Origin: Mariprofundus aestuarium
GTDB lineage: Bacteria; Pseudomonadota; Zetaproteobacteria; Mariprofundales; Mariprofundaceae
Direction: 5' to 3'
DNA: 64,000 nucleotides
NCBI RefSeq assembly: GCF_002795805.1
Contig: NZ_CP018799.1
Coordinates: forward strand, 737,001 to 801,000
The notes under the pieces are model-generated. The model searched no databases. It saw only the letters and a list, made by a program, of their open reading frames with translations, and was not told where the DNA came from. A program made the position numbers and the translations under genes. Below, piece after piece: positions 31,160 through 40,595 of this stretch. The stretch's first letter is position 1, and every line of letters starts with the position of its first letter.

Positions 31160-32656
31160 TCAAGAAGTGTTGTGTTCTGGCCAGCTGCTGTTTGAGGACA
31201 GGAACTGAATCCAGGGTTCTTCAGGTCGACGGTATTCGGCCAGTTGCAGCTCCAGAACACGCAGATCTGCATCGGAGATGTCGTTTGCGGCGCTCTCACG
31301 TTGGCTGATCCTTTCCCTAAGTATCGATTCATCGATATCGAGCCAGAAAAAGTGGAGTGGGGTGTGGCAGCTATCTGCCACTGCTTTGAGCTGGCTGCGG
31401 GAGTCAGGGTGGATGAAGGTGGCATCAAGGATTACTGAGAAGCCTGCACTGAGGGCTACCCTGGCGGCATCGAACACGGCTTTGTATGTGTTGGTATGCA
31501 TCTCGCGGCCATACAGCTCCAGCTCAGGGTATGAAAGGGCGATGCGCTTGCGGGTAGCATCACTGCGGATAACCACTGCAGACTCGATACCACACCCCAG
31601 CAGGGCCAGATGACTTTTTCCACTGCCGGAGAGTCCGCCAATAGCAAACAGACAGTTGCTGCGTTTTTTGCTGTAGCTGAGAGCCAGGTCAAAATACTTG
31701 CCCGCTTCTAAAAGCTGTAGCTCGCACTCTTTCCCTTCCAGTTCATCGGCCAGAAGACAGGCCACCTTGCCACGTACCGATGCACGGTAGAAGAGGTAAA
31801 GTGGCAGAAGTCTCAAGCCATTGTAGTCACCCGAAAACTCAAGGTAGCGAGAGAGAAAACGCATGCCGAGTTCAGGCCGGAGGTGCGCATCACAATCCAT
31901 GATCAGAAAAGCGACATCGTTCATCGTATCGATGGTGCTGAAGTCGTCATTGAATTCGATGCAGTCAAAGAGGTGCGGGTGGCCATCAATCAGGGTGATG
32001 TTCTTCAGGTGCAGGTCGCCGTGACAGTGGCGAATGTGTCCCATCTGCTGCCGCTCTTCAAGAAGTGGGCGCAGTCGCGGAAGTTCGGCTGCTGCAAACT
32101 CAGACAGGGCTATAATTGTTTGTCGGTTCAAGCCGCTGCTCGCATGCTTTGATGCAACCTCAAGGTTGGTCTCGATATGGCCCTTCAGGAGAGAGATATG
32201 GTTGATCTCCCGGTTGGGTTCTGAACTTTTATGGAATCTGGCACAATCGGCAGCCAGGCTATCCATCCATGAGTCATCGAAATTGCAGGCTTTCAGTCTG
32301 CGATCGAGAAGGTTGGACTGTGAAAAGCGGTGCATTTTAAGACAGTAATCAACGATATTACCACTGCCGCCAAGGGCGAAGGTTGTGCCACTTGCACACA
32401 CAGGAAGAACCCCCAGATAGATCTCTGGCGAAGTTCTCTGGTTGAGTTCCAGTTCGCGTTCGCAGAAGTGTTTTCGCTTGGCAAGCGTGGTGAAGTCGAG
32501 AAAACCGAAATCAACCGGCTTTTTGAGTTTGTAAGCGTAATCGCCAGCCAGAAATACCCATGAGATATGGGTCTGGATCATCTCTATCCTTTCTGCCGGG
32601 TGCGGGTAGGTCTCAGGGTCGAAAAAGGATCGGATATGTGCAGGAAGTGATGCCAT
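31160..32656 (-). CDS. Fused aminoglycoside-phosphotransferase-like and P-loop kinase protein
   Basis: This 498-residue two-domain protein joins two kinase folds. Residues about 1-320 form an APH-type kinase fold with the catalytic HCHGDLHLKNI loop and metal-binding DCIEFN. Residues about 335-490 form an AAA/zeta-toxin-like P-loop kinase with GLSGSGKS, a conserved RSDATRKR and a lid region. This fusion is known in many proteobacteria as an uncharacterised protein. The start at 32656 has only a weak site. It is upstream of, and in the same direction as, the exported hydrolase gene, but about 280 bases separate them. The substrate is unknown. Confidence 0.8.
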   Translation of the reverse strand: MASLPAHIRSFFDPETYPHPAERIEMIQTHISWVFLAGDYAYKLKKPVDFGFLDFTTLAKRKHFCERELELNQRTSPEIYLGVLPVCASGTTFALGGSGNIVDYCLKMHRFSQSNLLDRRLKACNFDDSWMDSLAADCARFHKSSEPNREINHISLLKGHIETNLEVASKHASSGLNRQTIIALSEFAAAELPRLRPLLEERQQMGHIRHCHGDLHLKNITLIDGHPHLFDCIEFNDDFSTIDTMNDVAFLIMDCDAHLRPELGMRFLSRYLEFSGDYNGLRLLPLYLFYRASVRGKVACLLADELEGKECELQLLEAGKYFDLALSYSKKRSNCLFAIGGLSGSGKSHLALLGCGIESAVVIRSDATRKRIALSYPELELYGREMHTNTYKAVFDAARVALSAGFSVILDATFIHPDSRSQLKAVADSCHTPLHFFWLDIDESILRERISQRESAANDISDADLRVLELQLAEYRRPEEPWIQFLSSNSSWPEHNTS

Positions 32657-32675
32657 GCTTAACAGTGCTCTTCAA

Positions 32676-32711
32676 AGAAAACAGGCCCCGGTATTAACCG
32701 GAGCCTGAAAA
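32676..32711 (-). terminator. Intrinsic terminator of the CBS-domain gene
   Basis: CAGGCTCCGGT and ACCGGGGCCTG (minus strand, 32682-32707) pair around TAAT, with one mismatch. TTTTCTTT follows. Confidence 0.85.
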
Positions 32712-32729
32712 CTTGCCAGCAGCAATGGT

Positions 32730-33173
32730 TCAACCGTTCTGGATGAACATGCCACGATTGATGTCGCCGATGCTGATCATGCCGACCAGTTCGCCGTCAT
32801 CGACTACAGGAATACGGCGCAGGTTCTTCAATCCCATAAAGGACGCTGCTTTCAGAACCGGGGTGTCTGAGGCGACGGTCATCGGATCAGGCGTCATTAC
32901 ATCCCTGATTTTCATGCACATTACACGTTTGTAGTTTTCTTCCATGTCTTCGAAGTCGCGTCCGGTTTTCGCATCGTGGATATATTCACCGAAATTCGGA
33001 TAGAGCGGCAACATTGTGTCGCGGATAGTGACAATGCCGATCAGTTTGTTCGCATCATCGACAACAGGCAATGAGCCACAGCGGCGCATTACCATTTTAC
33101 GCGTTGCATCATGCAGTGTGTCGTCTGCCTGGCATGTCAGGCATCCATGTGACATTACATCTGAAACTTTCAT
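32730..33173 (-). CDS. Two-CBS-domain protein
   Basis: This 147-residue protein consists of two CBS repeats (about 1-60 and 80-145). Each has the usual end pattern: LPVVDDANKLIGIVTIRD and RIPVVDDGELVGMISIGD. A Bateman module alone usually senses adenine nucleotides or SAM and regulates a partner. The start at 33173 follows AGGGGGAATC. It is divergent from rpsT. The partner is unknown. Confidence 0.85.
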   Translation of the reverse strand: MKVSDVMSHGCLTCQADDTLHDATRKMVMRRCGSLPVVDDANKLIGIVTIRDTMLPLYPNFGEYIHDAKTGRDFEDMEENYKRVMCMKIRDVMTPDPMTVASDTPVLKAASFMGLKNLRRIPVVDDGELVGMISIGDINRGMFIQNG

Positions 33174-33278
33174 GATTCCCCCTAAACAAATCAAAACTTA
33201 GATAATGCGAGTGCATTACAGTGCCGAGCATAGACCTAATTATATTTTTGTGCACCCGCTTTATCTGTCAGGAATCTG

Positions 33279-33306
33279 TTGACAGGCCAATGTGAATCGT
33301 TATCGT
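33279..33306 (+). promoter_or_regulatory. Sigma-70 promoter for rpsT
   Basis: A perfect TTGACA (33279-33284) is followed after 16 bases by TATCGT (33301-33306). The rpsT start codon is 50 bases downstream. Confidence 0.6.
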
Positions 33307-33355
33307 TCCGCGCCCATATCAATGGCAGTTGAGAGGCTGCAAGGAGCAAGAAAAC

Positions 33356-33619
33356 GTGGCAAACCATGCATCAGCACTCAAACGTGCACGTCAGGATCAG
33401 AAAAAACGTCTGCAGAACCGCACGCAGAAATCTACTATGCGCACTGTTATCAAACAGGTGTTGGCCGCTGTAGAAGCCGGTGACAAAGAGACTGCATCAG
33501 CAGCGCTGCGTCAGGCTACCTCACTACTCGATCGTGCCGGTCGTAAGAATCAGATTCACGCAAGCCAGGCTTCCCGTCGCGTTTCACGTTTGAATGCACG
33601 TGTAAAGTCGATCGCCTGA
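33356..33619 (+). CDS. rpsT: 30S ribosomal protein S20
   Basis: This very basic 87-residue protein starts MANHASALKRARQ and shows the S20 pattern of long helices (RNRTQKSTMRTVIKQ, KNQIHASQASRRVSRLN). The start is GTG at 33356, nine bases after AGGAG. A non-ATG start is common for this gene and is linked to its autoregulation. A terminator follows. Confidence 0.97.
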   Translation: MANHASALKRARQDQKKRLQNRTQKSTMRTVIKQVLAAVEAGDKETASAALRQATSLLDRAGRKNQIHASQASRRVSRLNARVKSIA

Positions 33620-33636
33620 TTTAATTTTCCGATTTT

Positions 33637-33676
33637 TAAAAGCCCGTCTGACTTTGGTCCGGCGGGCTTTTTTTTG
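33637..33676 (+). terminator. Intrinsic terminator of rpsT
   Basis: AAAGCCCG and CGGGCTTT enclose a 16-base loop with further pairing, then a long T-run. It starts about 20 bases after the rpsT stop. Confidence 0.9.
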
Positions 33677-33728
33677 TGCTTAAATATGTAGGATGCGAGT
33701 GATTGGAATCCGGTCTGGAGGGGGAGTG

Positions 33729-34361
33729 ATGAATATCCTGATTATCGGCGCATCGCGTGGTATCGGTTTGGAGCTGGTCAAGCAGGCAATTGATGCAGGT
33801 CACCATGTTACAGCACTCATGCGCGACAAGTCCGTTTTTGATGGCCATCCGCACAAAAGACTTAAAGTTCGTCAGGGTGATATCATGAACCGAAATATCG
33901 TGGAGGGGGCATGCGTCGGTCAGGATGCGGTCTGCATTACGGTTGGCATGGTCCCGACAAGCAAGCCGATCAAGCTCTTCTCTGATGGGACCAGAAACGT
34001 TCTGGGCGGCATGGAGAAAGCTGGTGTCAAACGACTACTGGCCGTCACAGGTATCGGGGCAGGGGACAGTGAAGGTCACGGCGGCTTCTTTTACGACAAA
34101 GTGACCAGACCTGTACTGCTTAAATATGTTTACGACGATAAAAATCGTCAGGAGGAGCTGATAAGATTGAGCGACCGTGACTGGACTATTATACGGCCAG
34201 CGCTTCTGACCCGAACAGTCTCTACAGGAAAATACCGGGTATTAACTGACCTGACGGGTATTAAAGCGGGCAAGATTTCCCGTGCCGATGTCGCTCACTT
34301 TATGCTGGCTGAGCTTGAAGATCCGCAATATATCCATCAGACACCATTGCTGACCTACTAG
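33729..34361 (+). CDS. Atypical SDR / NAD(P)H-binding NmrA-like protein
   Basis: This 210-residue Rossmann protein has the nucleotide-binding ILIIGASRGIG (3-13) and DRDWTIIRPALL near 155-166, the hallmark of NAD(P)H-binding atypical SDRs. The usual catalytic YxxxK is not obvious. The ATG at 33729 sits after GGAGGGGGAGTG. The substrate is unknown; it may act as a redox sensor or flavin-type reductase. Confidence 0.85.
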   Translation: MNILIIGASRGIGLELVKQAIDAGHHVTALMRDKSVFDGHPHKRLKVRQGDIMNRNIVEGACVGQDAVCITVGMVPTSKPIKLFSDGTRNVLGGMEKAGVKRLLAVTGIGAGDSEGHGGFFYDKVTRPVLLKYVYDDKNRQEELIRLSDRDWTIIRPALLTRTVSTGKYRVLTDLTGIKAGKISRADVAHFMLAELEDPQYIHQTPLLTY

Positions 34362-34447
34362 CCTTTGACGACGTAGGTGATGGTTGGTATTCGCTATTGA
34401 AGTGGTATCATGTCCCGTGAATGAAAAGACGATAAGGGAAGAAGGAA

Positions 34448-35254
34448 ATGAGTGAAGCAAAGAAGAAGAGTGAAGTGAAGAAAATGTCCAATGCCGAATA
34501 TGAAAAGGCGCTGGCTGATATCTATGTCAAGCTGGTGAAGTGGCAGTACTGGATCAAAGAGAAGGGGTTGCGCGTTATCATCATCTTTGAGGGGCGCGAT
34601 GCGGCCGGTAAGGGTGGTACGATCAAGCGCCTGCTTGAGCCTTTGAATCCACGTGGCTGTAATGTGGTGGCACTTCCGGCCCCCTCTGACCGTGAAAAAA
34701 CACAGTGGTATTTTCAGCGTTATGTACAGCATTTCCCTGCTGCCGGCGAAATAGCGGTTTTTGACCGTAGTTGGTACAACCGTGCCGGTGTAGAGCGTGT
34801 TATGGATTTTTGCACGGATTCCGAATACCGGGAATTCATGCGCACCTGCCCGGAGTTTGAGCGCATGATTGTTCGCTCGGGTATTGTACTGCTGAAATAC
34901 TGGTTTTCGGTCAGCGATGAGGAGCAGGAGCGCCGTTTCCAGAGGCGGGCAACTCATGCCACCAAACACTGGAAGCTTAGTCCGATGGATCTAGAGTCAC
35001 GCAACCGCTGGGTGGAGTACTCCAAGGCCAAGGATGAGATGTTTTTCTATACCGATATTCCCGAAGCACCGTGGTCTGTGGTGGATGCCGATGTTAAGAA
35101 GCGCGCTCGCCTGAACTGCTTAACCCATATTCTGGATTCGATTCCTTATAAGGATATTATGCCGGCACCGGTGGCACTGCCGCCGCGCAAACAGCAGGGT
35201 GACTACAAGCGCCCGGCTATCGATTCACAGACATTTGTTCCAGAGAAGTTTTAA
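34448..35254 (+). CDS. ppk2: Polyphosphate kinase 2
   Basis: This single-domain PPK2 of 268 residues transfers phosphate between polyphosphate and nucleoside mono/diphosphates. Motifs are Walker A EGRDAAGKGGTIKR (near 48-61), FDRSWYNRAGVERVM (Walker B and lid, near 103-117) and the conserved WKLSPMDLESRNRW. It starts at an ATG after GAAGGAA. It is preceded by the NmrA-like gene and followed by a small membrane protein on the other strand. Confidence 0.95.
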   Translation: MSEAKKKSEVKKMSNAEYEKALADIYVKLVKWQYWIKEKGLRVIIIFEGRDAAGKGGTIKRLLEPLNPRGCNVVALPAPSDREKTQWYFQRYVQHFPAAGEIAVFDRSWYNRAGVERVMDFCTDSEYREFMRTCPEFERMIVRSGIVLLKYWFSVSDEEQERRFQRRATHATKHWKLSPMDLESRNRWVEYSKAKDEMFFYTDIPEAPWSVVDADVKKRARLNCLTHILDSIPYKDIMPAPVALPPRKQQGDYKRPAIDSQTFVPEKF

Positions 35255-35358
35255 CGCCTGACTGATAAAGGGGGCTGTATACCGGCTTGTGTGATCGATG
35301 CCGATATCAGCCCCTGGTTTGTCTTTACAGCGTTGCTTTGTGCCGCTGTCAGATTCAA

Positions 35359-35556
35359 TCAATCCTCTTTTTGACCGCGAACAATATCGGGATTGGCTGC
35401 ACGGAAGCCAAAGAAGAGGCCGATTACTACGAGCGGAATGGTAACTGCCCAGCGCACGTTTGAATTCACTTCAGCCCTGTACTCGAACAGCAACAGAGCT
35501 ATGAACAGGCAGGTTCCGAAAATTATAATATCCATGACACGGGTGTTTTTTTCCAT
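35359..35556 (-). CDS. Small two-helix membrane protein
   Basis: This 65-residue protein has two hydrophobic helices (about 8-24 and 33-50) separated by a short charged loop, and a charged C-terminus. The start at 35556 follows GGAGACTTAGAT; a longer in-frame form from 35694 lacks a site. I recognise no family. It is divergent from the large oxidoreductase gene. Confidence 0.6.
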   Translation of the reverse strand: MEKNTRVMDIIIFGTCLFIALLLFEYRAEVNSNVRWAVTIPLVVIGLFFGFRAANPDIVRGQKED

Positions 35557-35742
35557 ATCTAAGTCTCCAGAGAAGTGTATGTGCGCTATGTTAGCGGCCT
35601 CTGTTGTTAATGAACACCCGGCCAAAGGCGGGGCATAATCAACGACGAAGGTTGTAACAAGCACGCTGTTATTGTGAATTAAGGTTTTATTCATCTCTTA
35701 TGATCATTATGCTGCGTGCGCATCGCAGCGAACGCCGAAAAC

Positions 35743-38700
35743 ATGGAGATCTGTTTGTCCGAGAATATCCGCGAGATACCTTACAACTACACCTCATATT
35801 CAGACCGGGAAATTGTTATTCGCTTTTTGGGCGAAGATGCTTGGGATGATATGAATGTACTGCGCACCCAGCGTCGTACCGGTCGTTCAGCGCGTATGCT
35901 GTTTGAGATTCTCGGTGATCTTTGGGTGGTTGAGCGCAATGTATTTCTCCGCAATGACCTGCTTCATAACCAGAAGCGACGCCAGCAGATGTTTCGCCGT
36001 CACTACGATCGCCTGGCCCGTATTACCGAAGGCGCATCGGATAACCCGCGCGCCCAGAAAATGGCAGCCTGTACCAGCCGTATGCTGGAAGATTTTTATG
36101 GCTGGTTTGATAACGAACCGGCCCGTCGTAAAAAGGCACGCAAGGCATTTGCAAAGCATACGCATCCCAACAATGTCCATTTTGATGCCTATACACTGGC
36201 CCATCATGCGACCGATGCGACCGACTGGCGCCATCATGCACCATTCTGTGTTGTAACCCCGAATTCCGCTGAGGAGCTGCCGGGGCTGATTCGCGCCACT
36301 GCCGAGCTTGAACTGGTCGTGATTCCGCGTGGTGGCGGCACCGGTCTGTGTGGCGGTTCTGTACCGCTTTCCAATAATGCCGTGATCATCAACGTTGAAA
36401 AACTGGATCAGATCAGCCCGATTTCAACAGCAGATATCGGCAATAAAGGCGAGGTTGCCACGATTACTGCCGGCGCAGGTGCTGTGACGGGCAAGGTGAT
36501 GGAGGCCAGTCAGCCACATGTGTTTGCGACCGATCCAACCAGCCTGTGGGCCTGCACCATTGGAGGCAATGTCGCATCCAATGCCGGTGGTAAACATGCA
36601 GTGATCTGGGGTACCTGTGTCGACAACCTGCTTAGCTGGAAAATGGTAACACCTCAGGGTAACTGGCTTGAGGTTGAACGCATCAATCACAACATGGGCA
36701 AGGTGCACGACGAGGCGAGTGTGGAGTTCCGTCTCACCCATACCGATTCGATCTCCGGCCATAAAATCAGTGAAGAGAAGCTGGTTATTGCAGGCAACAT
36801 GTTCCGTAAAGAGGGATTGGGTAAGGATGTGACCCGCAAGGCGATGGGGGGGCTTCCAGGTGTGCAGAAAGAGGGCACCGATGGATTTGTCGTGGAAGCG
36901 ACCTTTGTGCTGCACCGTGCTTTTGATGTGACCCGTACTGTATGCTGCGAATTTTTTGGCCAGGAACTCTCTGATGCCACCAAGGCGATGGTGAAGATCA
37001 AGCATCATGTCGATGCGCTGGAAGGTGCACATCTTGAGGGGCTGGAGCATTTTGACGAGAAATATGTCAAAGCGATCGAATATATCTCCAAATCACCCCG
37101 TCGTGAGGCGCCACGCGTCGTACTGTTGATCGATGTTTCAGGCGATGATGAGCATGCGGTAGGCAAGGCCTGTGCAGATATCTGTCGCATTACCTCCCAT
37201 GGTAATGGCGAAGGATTTGTGGCCACCTCCGAGGCCGATCGCAAACGTTTCTGGGGTGATCGTGGCCGCATGGCTGCCATTGCCAAGCATACCCGCGCCT
37301 TCAAAATGAATGAGGATGTGGTGATACCGCTGGATCGACTGTCGGAGTACAACGATTACGTTGAACATCTGAATATCGATAACTCTATTCTCAACAAGAA
37401 GGATGCGATTGAGGCGATCTCAGCCTATCTCGCTGATGCGCGCACGCGTATCAGTGGAAATCGTTTGGAAACCAGCGACCTTAACCTTGAAGACGATCCC
37501 TACCTGACTGAAAAACTTGATCACTGCATCACGCTGCTCTCGGAGACCCGGGAGAAGTGGTGCCGCCTGCTCAAAGGCATGGATGAGCCAGCCTGGGAAG
37601 TTGCTCATTTCCTTGAGGGTATTAAGTACAAACGTTCTGAACCGCTGTTCAGGGTGATTCAGCGCTCCGCATTGCGTATCTCCTATCGCGAGGAGGTGGA
37701 GAAGCCGCTGTGTGATATGTTGCGTGGCCATGACCTTCTGATTGAGGGTGTGAAAAAGGCGCACAAAAAGGCGCTTTCCAGCCGTATTGTCGTAGCAACC
37801 CATATGCATGCCGGTGATGGCAATGTTCACACCAATATTCCGGTCAACTCGAACGACTACTCCATGATGAAAAAGGCACACCGGGTGGTTGAGAAGGTGA
37901 TGGCCAAGGCGGTGGAGCTAGGCGGTGTAATCTCCGGTGAACATGGTATCGGTATCACTAAGCTGGAGTACATGGACAAGGGGCTGTTGCAGGAGACTGC
38001 CGACTATCTGAAACGTGTGGATCCCGATCACCTGTTCAATCGTGGCAAGCTGATGCCGGATACCGACCTGAGCCTGAGCTACACCCCGAGTTTCAATTTG
38101 CTAGAAATGGAGTCGATGATACTGGAGGCGGCTGACCTCTCCGATCTCTCCGAAGCGATTTCACCATGCCTGCGCTGCGGCAAGTGCAAACCGGTATGTA
38201 ATACCCACTTTCCGCGTGCAAATATGCTCTATAGCCCGCGCAACAAGATCCAGGCTTCCGGTGCGATGATCGAGGCGTTTCTGTATGAGTCACAGACCGG
38301 TTCAGGTATCTCCTTTGAGCAGTTCGAAGGCATGCAGGATATCGCTGATCACTGCACCATCTGCCACAAGTGTGAAAGCCCATGCCCTGTGAATATCGAT
38401 TTCGGTGAAGTGACTGAAAAGATGCGCGCACTGCTCAAGGATAAGGGACAGGCACGCTTTAACCTTGGTTCGAAATTGTCGCTGCTGTTCCTGACGCTGC
38501 AGAATCCCAATGCTGTCCGTTTTATGCGTGAGGCTGTGATTCGCTGGGGTTATGCCGGTCACCGTATGCTTAACCGCCTGGGTAAAATGGGGGGGCTGGT
38601 GAAGGCGGAGCCTGCTGCCAGTCGCAATCTCGAAGGTGTGCAGGCACAGGTGATTAATTTCATTGAGCGCCCGCTGCCTGCCTTGAAGGCGGGAACGGCG

Positions 38701-39552
38701 CGCCAGAAGCTGGGTATTGAGTCCAGTGATAAGAACATGATTCCTGTGTTGCGCGATCCTAACAAGTCCAATGGCCGCGCAGTCTTCTATTTCCCCGGCT
38801 GTGGTTCAGAGCGCCTCTTTTCAGAGGTGGGGCTTGCGACACAGGCGATGCTGTTTGATCTTGGCGTGAATGTGGTGCTGCCACCCTCCTATCTCTGCTG
38901 TGGCTATCCATCCACTGCCAGTGGTGATCATGAGCGGGGTGATCAAATCTCCTATGATAACAGGGTACTGTTTCACCGTATCAGGAATGCACTTTCCTAT
39001 CTCGATTTTGAGGCGGTGATTGTTTCCTGCGGTACCTGCTACGATCAGTTGACCAAGTATGAGCTGGAGCAGGTTTTCCCTGATGCGCCACTGATTGATA
39101 TCCATGAATACCTGATGGAGCAGGGCGTGAAAAGCGAATCTGTTACTGGTGCGGAATACATGTATCACGTGCCGTGCCACTCCCCACTCAAGCGGCACGG
39201 AACCAAGGCGGCTATCGAAATGCTGTTGGGAGAGGATGCTGTGAAGTCTGAAGATTGCTGTGGTGAGGCGGGTACACTGGCTGTCGCACAGCCTGCTATT
39301 GCCGGCAAGATTCGCATGCGCAAGGAAGAGCAGATGCAGCTTGCCAAGGCACAGCTGCCCGGTGAAGGCGAACAGAAGATTCTTACATCATGTCCATCAT
39401 GCCTGCAGGGGCTCTCTCGCCTGGAAGGGGTGACCGGGGTGGAAGCCGATTACATCGTTGTGGAGCTGGTCAAACATCTGCACGGCGAGGAGTGGCAGAA
39501 AGAGTTCATTCAGAAGGTCAAAAATGGTGGCATCGAAAGGGTGTTGATGTAA
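35743..39552 (+). CDS. DUF3683 FAD/Fe-S oxidoreductase (GlcD-GlcF-type fusion)
   Basis: This protein of about 1269 residues joins four parts. They are a DUF3683 N-terminus (REIPYNYTSYSDREIVIRFLG), a VAO/PCMH FAD domain (VVIPRGGGTGLCGGSV), an FAD-oxidase C-terminal domain with HMHAGDGNVHTNIP, and a GlcF-like Fe-S portion. The last has two 4Fe-4S motifs (CLRCGKCKPVC, CTICHKCESPCP) and two CCG domains (CCGYPS, CCGEAG). It likely oxidises a 2-hydroxy acid such as D-lactate or glycolate and feeds electrons to the membrane. The start is unsettled: ATG at 35743 has no site, while TTG at 35755 follows GGAG by six bases. Confidence 0.88.
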   Translation: MEICLSENIREIPYNYTSYSDREIVIRFLGEDAWDDMNVLRTQRRTGRSARMLFEILGDLWVVERNVFLRNDLLHNQKRRQQMFRRHYDRLARITEGASDNPRAQKMAACTSRMLEDFYGWFDNEPARRKKARKAFAKHTHPNNVHFDAYTLAHHATDATDWRHHAPFCVVTPNSAEELPGLIRATAELELVVIPRGGGTGLCGGSVPLSNNAVIINVEKLDQISPISTADIGNKGEVATITAGAGAVTGKVMEASQPHVFATDPTSLWACTIGGNVASNAGGKHAVIWGTCVDNLLSWKMVTPQGNWLEVERINHNMGKVHDEASVEFRLTHTDSISGHKISEEKLVIAGNMFRKEGLGKDVTRKAMGGLPGVQKEGTDGFVVEATFVLHRAFDVTRTVCCEFFGQELSDATKAMVKIKHHVDALEGAHLEGLEHFDEKYVKAIEYISKSPRREAPRVVLLIDVSGDDEHAVGKACADICRITSHGNGEGFVATSEADRKRFWGDRGRMAAIAKHTRAFKMNEDVVIPLDRLSEYNDYVEHLNIDNSILNKKDAIEAISAYLADARTRISGNRLETSDLNLEDDPYLTEKLDHCITLLSETREKWCRLLKGMDEPAWEVAHFLEGIKYKRSEPLFRVIQRSALRISYREEVEKPLCDMLRGHDLLIEGVKKAHKKALSSRIVVATHMHAGDGNVHTNIPVNSNDYSMMKKAHRVVEKVMAKAVELGGVISGEHGIGITKLEYMDKGLLQETADYLKRVDPDHLFNRGKLMPDTDLSLSYTPSFNLLEMESMILEAADLSDLSEAISPCLRCGKCKPVCNTHFPRANMLYSPRNKIQASGAMIEAFLYESQTGSGISFEQFEGMQDIADHCTICHKCESPCPVNIDFGEVTEKMRALLKDKGQARFNLGSKLSLLFLTLQNPNAVRFMREAVIRWGYAGHRMLNRLGKMGGLVKAEPAASRNLEGVQAQVINFIERPLPALKAGTARQKLGIESSDKNMIPVLRDPNKSNGRAVFYFPGCGSERLFSEVGLATQAMLFDLGVNVVLPPSYLCCGYPSTASGDHERGDQISYDNRVLFHRIRNALSYLDFEAVIVSCGTCYDQLTKYELEQVFPDAPLIDIHEYLMEQGVKSESVTGAEYMYHVPCHSPLKRHGTKAAIEMLLGEDAVKSEDCCGEAGTLAVAQPAIAGKIRMRKEEQMQLAKAQLPGEGEQKILTSCPSCLQGLSRLEGVTGVEADYIVVELVKHLHGEEWQKEFIQKVKNGGIERVLM

Positions 39553-39554
39553 TC

Positions 39555-40154
39555 ATGACAGTAGCAAGGCTGTTGCTGATTGCATGCCTGTTTTCATTGG
39601 CAGCCTGCGCCAGCGGCCCACCGAAGAATGTCGACAACGCCTGTGCAATCTTCAAAGAGAAGGATGACTGGTACGAACACGCTTACGACTCATTCAAGAA
39701 ATGGGGCGTGCCGGTGCATGTGCAGATGGCGATCATGTGGCAGGAGTCGCGTTTTCGTGCCGAAGCCAAAGCCCCCAAGGACTATCTTCTCGGCTTCATT
39801 CCCTTCGGTCGTAAGTCCGATGCCTACGGTTATGCGCAGGTAAAAACCGCCACCTGGGACTGGTACATTGATCAGGCTGGCAGCTGGGGTGCGGACCGTG
39901 ATGATTTCGAGGATGCCACCGACTTTATCGGCTGGTACGGTAACTACAGTTACAAGACACTCGGTATCTCCAAATGGGATGCCTACAACCAGTATCTCGC
40001 CTATCACGAAGGTCATGGCGGCTGGAAGCGTAAAACCTACAACAAAAAACCGTGGCTGATTGGCGTGGCCAAAAAGGTGAAGCGTAAAGCGGCGATCTAC
40101 AGTGCACAGATGAAACAGTGCGCGGGAGATCTGGATGATGGCAGCTGGTTCTGA
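39555..40154 (+). CDS. Lipoprotein with SLT-type transglycosylase domain
   Basis: This is a 199-residue lipoprotein. The signal peptide ends in a lipobox (SLAACAS), so cysteine near 19 is lipidated. The SLT fold follows, with the catalytic glutamate in MWQESRFR near 60, then GYAQVKTATWDWY and AYHEGHGGW. It probably cleaves or scans peptidoglycan glycan strands. It begins two bases after the oxidoreductase stop, so it is likely co-transcribed. Confidence 0.85.
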   Translation: MTVARLLLIACLFSLAACASGPPKNVDNACAIFKEKDDWYEHAYDSFKKWGVPVHVQMAIMWQESRFRAEAKAPKDYLLGFIPFGRKSDAYGYAQVKTATWDWYIDQAGSWGADRDDFEDATDFIGWYGNYSYKTLGISKWDAYNQYLAYHEGHGGWKRKTYNKKPWLIGVAKKVKRKAAIYSAQMKQCAGDLDDGSWF

Positions 40155-40157
40155 TTC

Positions 40158-40173
40158 GGGTCATCCATGACCC
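40158..40173. repeat. 16-bp perfect palindrome
   Basis: GGGTCATCCATGACCC is fully self-complementary and lies just after the SLT lipoprotein stop. Its 14-base core is the reverse complement of the core palindrome in the glnB leader (15437-15450). It is probably a member of a dispersed intergenic repeat. Confidence 0.5.
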
Positions 40174-40186
40174 TCACAAATCTGAC

Positions 40187-40519
40187 TTAAGCCGTGATAG
40201 CCTTGAAAAACGCTGTATTTAACGAGATATCTTGCTTGCGAAAATAGATGCCCACTGATGATTCTTGGCTTTCTGATTCAGCTATCGAATTCCATGCTAC
40301 TGTTCCAAAAACTTCGATATTGGATGTGCCATGAATGTACCGAAGGCCGACCTCAAGGCCGTTGTTCACATGACCATCAACCAGAAGGGCCATACCAAAT
40401 GGTGAGATATTCTGCACCTCCAGAATAGAGGTGGGATGTCCATCAATAGTCAGGGAAAGTTCCCCTTTCGGCTGCAGTTCAGAGCTATGTCTGAGGCAAT
40501 TGCGGCGTTCTTTCTCCAA
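40187..40519 (-). CDS. PilZ-like domain protein A
   Basis: This 110-residue protein has a PilZ-like pattern: ERRNCLRH near the start, then VQNISPFGMALLVDG and GTVAW. The canonical c-di-GMP motifs RxxxR and D/NxSxxG are only partly met (NISPFG), so ligand binding is uncertain. The start is TTG at 40519 with a perfect AGGAGG six bases upstream. The next gene upstream is a paralog with the same TTG-start layout. Confidence 0.7.
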   Translation of the reverse strand: MEKERRNCLRHSSELQPKGELSLTIDGHPTSILEVQNISPFGMALLVDGHVNNGLEVGLRYIHGTSNIEVFGTVAWNSIAESESQESSVGIYFRKQDISLNTAFFKAITA

Positions 40520-40595
40520 GGCAGACCTCCTATGCGATACCTGAGATGCATGTTTTATCTGTGTACGTATCTCTTGCCGATCCTTTAGTTACAGA

